Shown here piece by piece: positions 60,820 through 64,000 of a DNA stretch of 64,000 bases; positions within the stretch are counted from its first letter, which is position 1, and the number at the start of each line of letters is the position of its first letter. This stretch comes from Bradyrhizobium sp. sBnM-33 (GTDB lineage Bacteria; Pseudomonadota; Alphaproteobacteria; Rhizobiales; Xanthobacteraceae): contig NZ_CP136624.1 of the NCBI RefSeq assembly GCF_032917945.1, positions 8,603,001 through 8,667,000 on the forward strand. The letters are read 5' to 3'. Below the pieces are notes generated by a model. The model was not told the origin of the DNA. It did not search any database and saw only the letters and a program-made list of their open reading frames with translations. The position numbers were made by a program, and so were the translations under genes.

Positions 60820-62796
60820 ATGGCCACACAAGGCGCTGCCACTTCGGATTTCATCAAGAATCTCGGCAGGATGTACGGGACCTACACCGGCGGGTTCCTG
60901 GCGTTCATCATTCTGCTTGCTCTTCTCGAACAGGTCGGCGTTCCAAACAAGATCCTCGGCTACTTGTTCGTGTTCTTCACGCTAGCGGTCTACGCCATCA
61001 TCGGGGTGATGACGCGAACGGCGGAAGTCTCCGAGTATTATGTCGCCGGACGACGTGTGCCGGCCTTCTACAACGGCATGGCGACGGGCGCCGACTGGAT
61101 GTCGGCGGCTTCCTTCGTCGGGATGGCCGGCACCCTGTTCCTGCTGGGTTACGACGGCCTCGCATGGGTGCTCGGATGGACCGGCGGATTCGTGCTGGTG
61201 TCGATCCTGATTGGGCCGTACCTGCGCAAGTTCGGCGCCTATACGGTGCCCGACTTCCTGTCATTCCGGTACGGCGGCAACTTCGCCCGCTTGCTTGGCG
61301 TGATCGTCCTTGTCGCCTGCTCCTTTACCTATGTGACGGCGCAAATCTACGGCACCGGGATTATCGCCTCGCGATTCCTCGGAATGCAGTTCGAGCTTGC
61401 AGTTTTCGCCGGACTTGTCGGCATTCTGCTCTGCGCGATGTTGGGTGGTATGCGGGCGGTGACCTGGACACAGATCGCACAATACATCGTCCTGATTATC
61501 GCCTATCTGACGCCGATCGTAATCCTGTCCACCATGAAGTACGGGATTCCGATTCCGGAACTCACCTACGGGCAGGCCATCGTGGATATTACCGCGCGCG
61601 AGCAGCAAATGTTGGCGACGGGTCTTGCGACACCCGCAGCGCTGAAGCCGCACATCCAGCCCTTCATCAATTATAGCCCGCTCAACTTCTTTGCGATCAT
61701 CATGTGCATGATGGTCGGTACGGCGTCGTTGCCGCACATCCTGATGCGCTACTTCACCACCCCGTCGGTGCGTGAAGCGCGCCAGTCGGTCGCCTGGTCG
61801 CTGCTGTTCATCTTCCTGCTGTACTTCTCCGCGCCGGCCTACGCGGCGTTCTCCAAGCTGGAAGTCTACACCAACATCATCGGGCGGGACCTGACGGCGA
61901 TTCGCCCGTGGTTGTTCAGTTGGGGTGAACTCGGGCTGATCCAGATCTGCGGCAAGAACGCAGCCAGCATCGATGCGGTTATCGCGGCGTGCAAGGCCAT
62001 CGCCGACCACCCCGGGGTCGTGCGGCTGCAGGACTTCGTGATCAACACGGACGTGATCGTGCTCTCCACGCCGGAAATCGCGGGACTTCCCTATGTGATC
62101 TCGGGTCTAGTGGCAGCGGGCGGTCTCGCCGCCGCGCTCTCCACCGCCGACGGCCTGCTGCTCGCCATCGCCAACGCGCTGTCGCACGACATCTACTACA
62201 AGATGATCGATCCGAACGCGCCGACCATTCGCCGGCTGACCGTAGCTCGCGCTCTCCTGGTGGGCGTCGCCGTGGTCGCAGCCGCGACGGCCGCAACCAA
62301 ACCGGGCGACATCCTGGCCATGGTTGGCTGGGCGTTCTCACTGGCGATGGCCGGTAACTTCCCGGCGCTGGTCATGGGCGTCTGGTGGAAGCGGACGACC
62401 GCGACGGGTGCCATCTGCGGCATCATTGCGGGCTTCGGGCTCTGCCTGTTCTATCTCGTGACAACCCGGTACTTCCCCGGCGCAGGCGTCAAGTACTTCG
62501 GCATGACCTCGCTGCTGAACCCCGTGACGGGGGCTCCGGTGGTCGACATCGCGAAGGCCATGGCGGCGCCCAATGCCATGGAAAGCTTCCCGACGTTGGC
62601 TCACCCGCTGGCCAACAAGGTCGGGTGGTTCAACCTCAACAACATCGCCTGCGGGCTGTTGGGAACACCACTCGGCTTCGCTGTCATCTACATTGTCAGC
62701 AAGCTCGGCAGGGAGCCATCGGCCGAAATGCAGGCCTACGTCGACGAAATCCGGAAGCCGCGCGGCAGGACGGTGCTCGAGGAGAAGACCACCTAG
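60820..62796 (+). CDS. Sodium:solute symporter, acetate/short-chain carboxylate type
   Basis: 658 aa, about 13 membrane helices. SSF signatures include YYVAGRRVPAFYNGMATGAD, SAASFVGMAGTLFLLGYDGL and GGLAAALSTADGLLLAIANA, the last being the sodium-site serines. It belongs to the large-subunit VC_2705 group rather than ActP itself. GAGGGAGC precedes the start. The operon is DUF4212-symporter, with the CrbS/R-like genes 3-8 kb upstream. Acetate or a related carboxylate is the likely cargo (inference from family and context). Confidence 0.93.
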   Translation: MATQGAATSDFIKNLGRMYGTYTGGFLAFIILLALLEQVGVPNKILGYLFVFFTLAVYAIIGVMTRTAEVSEYYVAGRRVPAFYNGMATGADWMSAASFVGMAGTLFLLGYDGLAWVLGWTGGFVLVSILIGPYLRKFGAYTVPDFLSFRYGGNFARLLGVIVLVACSFTYVTAQIYGTGIIASRFLGMQFELAVFAGLVGILLCAMLGGMRAVTWTQIAQYIVLIIAYLTPIVILSTMKYGIPIPELTYGQAIVDITAREQQMLATGLATPAALKPHIQPFINYSPLNFFAIIMCMMVGTASLPHILMRYFTTPSVREARQSVAWSLLFIFLLYFSAPAYAAFSKLEVYTNIIGRDLTAIRPWLFSWGELGLIQICGKNAASIDAVIAACKAIADHPGVVRLQDFVINTDVIVLSTPEIAGLPYVISGLVAAGGLAAALSTADGLLLAIANALSHDIYYKMIDPNAPTIRRLTVARALLVGVAVVAAATAATKPGDILAMVGWAFSLAMAGNFPALVMGVWWKRTTATGAICGIIAGFGLCLFYLVTTRYFPGAGVKYFGMTSLLNPVTGAPVVDIAKAMAAPNAMESFPTLAHPLANKVGWFNLNNIACGLLGTPLGFAVIYIVSKLGREPSAEMQAYVDEIRKPRGRTVLEEKTT

Positions 62797-62818
62797 GTTC
62801 TTCGACTGGAGATCGATG

Positions 62819-62847
62819 GACGGGGCCCTCAGGGCCCCGTCTTCGTT
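62819..62847 (+). terminator. Terminator-like hairpin after the symporter
   Basis: GACGGGGCCC TCA GGGCCCCGTC (10-bp perfect stem), then TTCGTT. Very stable but with a weak T tract. Confidence 0.75.
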
Positions 62848-62961
62848 GGCGGCACCTTATCTGGCTTGCCGGGATATCGTGGGCTTGCCATTGTTGGTCG
62901 AGCGCGGCTGGTTGCGAGGTCGGCCGGCTGTCTCACCGTCAAGCTGCGAGGAGAAACGTTC

Positions 62962-63282
62962 TTGGATATCGCAAGCTCGCTCGTGGCATATTGGTACTTT
63001 CACCTGCCTAATTTTATTCTTGCGGTGTTGATGTACACGTTGCTTGGCCGCGTTCTGCTCGGTCTGATGGTCGATGCAGACTCGCCGAATTACATCTGGC
63101 GATTTTTCTGCCGAATCACCGATCCCGTCGTCGCCGCTGTCGCGATCGTGACGCCGAAGGTGACCCCGCCAGTCGTGATTTGGCTGTTCGGCTTTGTCTG
63201 GCTGTTCTGGCTGCGCGTCGCCCTTCACTACACCCTGCTGCTGTTCAATCTGGCGCCCCGACTTGGCGGAGCCGCATCATGA
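62962..63282 (+). CDS. YggT-like small membrane protein
   Basis: 106 aa from a TTG with GAGGAG nine bases upstream. Two or three hydrophobic spans: LPNFILAVLMYTLLGRVLLG and VIWLFGFVWLFWLRVALHYT. DSPNYIWRFFCRITDPVVAA carries the F..RI.DP signature of YggT family proteins, whose function is poorly known. It overlaps the next gene by ATGA. Confidence 0.78.
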   Translation: MDIASSLVAYWYFHLPNFILAVLMYTLLGRVLLGLMVDADSPNYIWRFFCRITDPVVAAVAIVTPKVTPPVVIWLFGFVWLFWLRVALHYTLLLFNLAPRLGGAAS

Positions 63283-63602
63283 ACCGCAACTTCTATTTCA
63301 TAGGCATCGCTTTCTTCGGGATGATCAATGGCATCTTCAATCAGCTCGCGCTGATTTTCACGCTGCTGTATGTCCAGTTGCTCGCCGGCCCGCTGCTGTT
63401 TGGCAGCCTGTCGCTGACGCTGATGTTCTCATCGCTAATGGTTTCGACTGCGACCGTCATCCTTGGTGGGATTCCGGCGGCGATCTACGAGCGGGTCACC
63501 GGCGGCTCGGAATCCAGCGACGCATCGCTCTGGATATGGCTTGCCGGAACCGCCCTTCTCGCGCTGCCCGCGGTCGGTAACTTTCTCAAGATCGGGCTGT
63601 AA
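63279..63602 (+). CDS. Small three-span membrane protein
   Basis: 107 aa: FYFIGIAFFGMINGIFNQLA, LSLTLMFSSLMVSTATVILG and LWIWLAGTALLALPAVGNFL are hydrophobic spans. Its ATG overlaps the YggT-like stop, so the two are coupled. No family recognised. Confidence 0.75.
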   Translation: MNRNFYFIGIAFFGMINGIFNQLALIFTLLYVQLLAGPLLFGSLSLTLMFSSLMVSTATVILGGIPAAIYERVTGGSESSDASLWIWLAGTALLALPAVGNFLKIGL

Positions 63603-63697
63603 CGGCCAATTCGCGGTGTTGAGGGCGGGCCGCGCTGCCGCTACGCTGTGGCCTCTTTAAATCCGGCATGTGTCCTTGATCGACGGAGTGGCGGACC

Positions 63698-64000
63698 GTG
63701 GAAGAGATGCGCCGTATCGCCTACGAAACAGTGCTGCGCGCCTGCGGCTTCGCCTCGCTCGCCATCTTCTGCGTCATGATAGGATTGTCATTCCTGCCGC
63801 GCTCGGCCTTCCAGGCTGGAGGTTTTCTCAGCATCCTGATGACGCTGGTTCTGGTCGTGAAAGCCTGGGAAGCCCGGACCAAGGATCACCGGCGTACCGA
63901 GATGTGGCTCTACCTCCCCAAGGAGAGCCGTCCGCCCCAGGCTTCCGCGCAGCGGACAGTTTCGACGATCATGCGCGAGACCTATCTGCTGTTCGCGCTA
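63698..64000 (+). CDS. Membrane protein, 3' end cut by window edge
   Basis: About 101 codons are visible from a GTG (63698; ATG 63707 possible) with GGAG upstream. Two hydrophobic spans (ACGFASLAIFCVMIGLSFLP, GGFLSILMTLVLVVKAWEAR), then a polar stretch (TKDHRRTEMWLYLPKESRPP). The frame is still open at the edge. Unknown function. Confidence 0.65.
   Translation, partial: MEEMRRIAYETVLRACGFASLAIFCVMIGLSFLPRSAFQAGGFLSILMTLVLVVKAWEARTKDHRRTEMWLYLPKESRPPQASAQRTVSTIMRETYLLFAL

Noticed and set aside
60820..62796. Annotation as ActP sensu stricto
   Set aside because: The DUF4212 partner and length point to the VC_2705-type two-subunit group; the cargo remains inferred.

Overview
The window reads as chromosomal DNA of a high-GC alphaproteobacterium of the Bradyrhizobium/Nitrobacteraceae type. 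This is inferred from gene content and motifs, not from a database search. The supporting signs are the murA-DUF2948-hisD-UPF0262-phosphatase-maf-yacG order, a FixK/FNR box in front of an ALAS-type hemA, EcfG-type general stress promoters (GGAAC-N16/17-CGTT), and many intergenic palindromic repeats of the kind common in that group. No plasmid, phage, integrase, transposase, CRISPR array or rRNA operon was found.

Layout. 0-8.3 kb: a propionyl-CoA synthetase running off the left edge, a TPR/LprI-like periplasmic protein with a broken extra copy of its C-terminal domain, an SDR, and a TAXI-type TRAP transporter (fused permease plus binding protein). 8.6-16.3 kb: a degenerate EAL protein, small secreted proteins, a Bug-type binding protein, NUDIX, thioesterase, aldo/keto reductase and PilZ genes. 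16.3-20.6 kb: an island of small stress-type genes (DUF892 ferritin-like, DUF3606, several short hydrophilic proteins, a PNKP-like phosphatase broken by an amber codon) carrying six EcfG-type promoters. 20.7-26.3 kb: accessory DNA with a CHRD-RTX protein, five copies of one repeat, another Bug protein, a GST, and a sigma-factor/VOC pair. 26.6-32.6 kb: tRNA-Phe, yacG, maf, LMW phosphatase, UPF0262, hisD, DUF2948 and murA, all on the minus strand. 32.8-39.2 kb: hydrolase, membrane proteins, a cNMP-thioredoxin-reductase-like fusion, tRNA-Thr, a Crp/Fnr regulator and an HD-GYP phosphodiesterase. 39.4-47.1 kb: exported GH16 and GH1 glycosidases, small regulators, an outer-membrane barrel, an MCP and an MBL hydrolase. 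47.1-52.6 kb: a two-gene malonate module (malonyl-CoA decarboxylase plus an MdcA-like CoA-transferase) with a divergent LysR, then hemA. 52.8-62.8 kb: an acetate-switch cluster: CrbS-like symporter/histidine kinase, CrbR-like regulator, an exonuclease-CBS-DUF294 fusion, an unknown protein, and a DUF4212/symporter pair. 62.9-64 kb: small membrane proteins, the last cut by the edge.

How the genes work together. Short-chain acyl metabolism recurs: propionyl-CoA synthetase, malonate to acetyl-CoA, and acetate-type uptake with its two-component system. Cyclic-di-GMP genes (EAL-like, PilZ, HD-GYP) and signalling genes (MCP, Crp/Fnr) are scattered. The most coherent regulatory unit is the EcfG promoter island; the most unusual metabolic unit is the mdcA-mcd pair.
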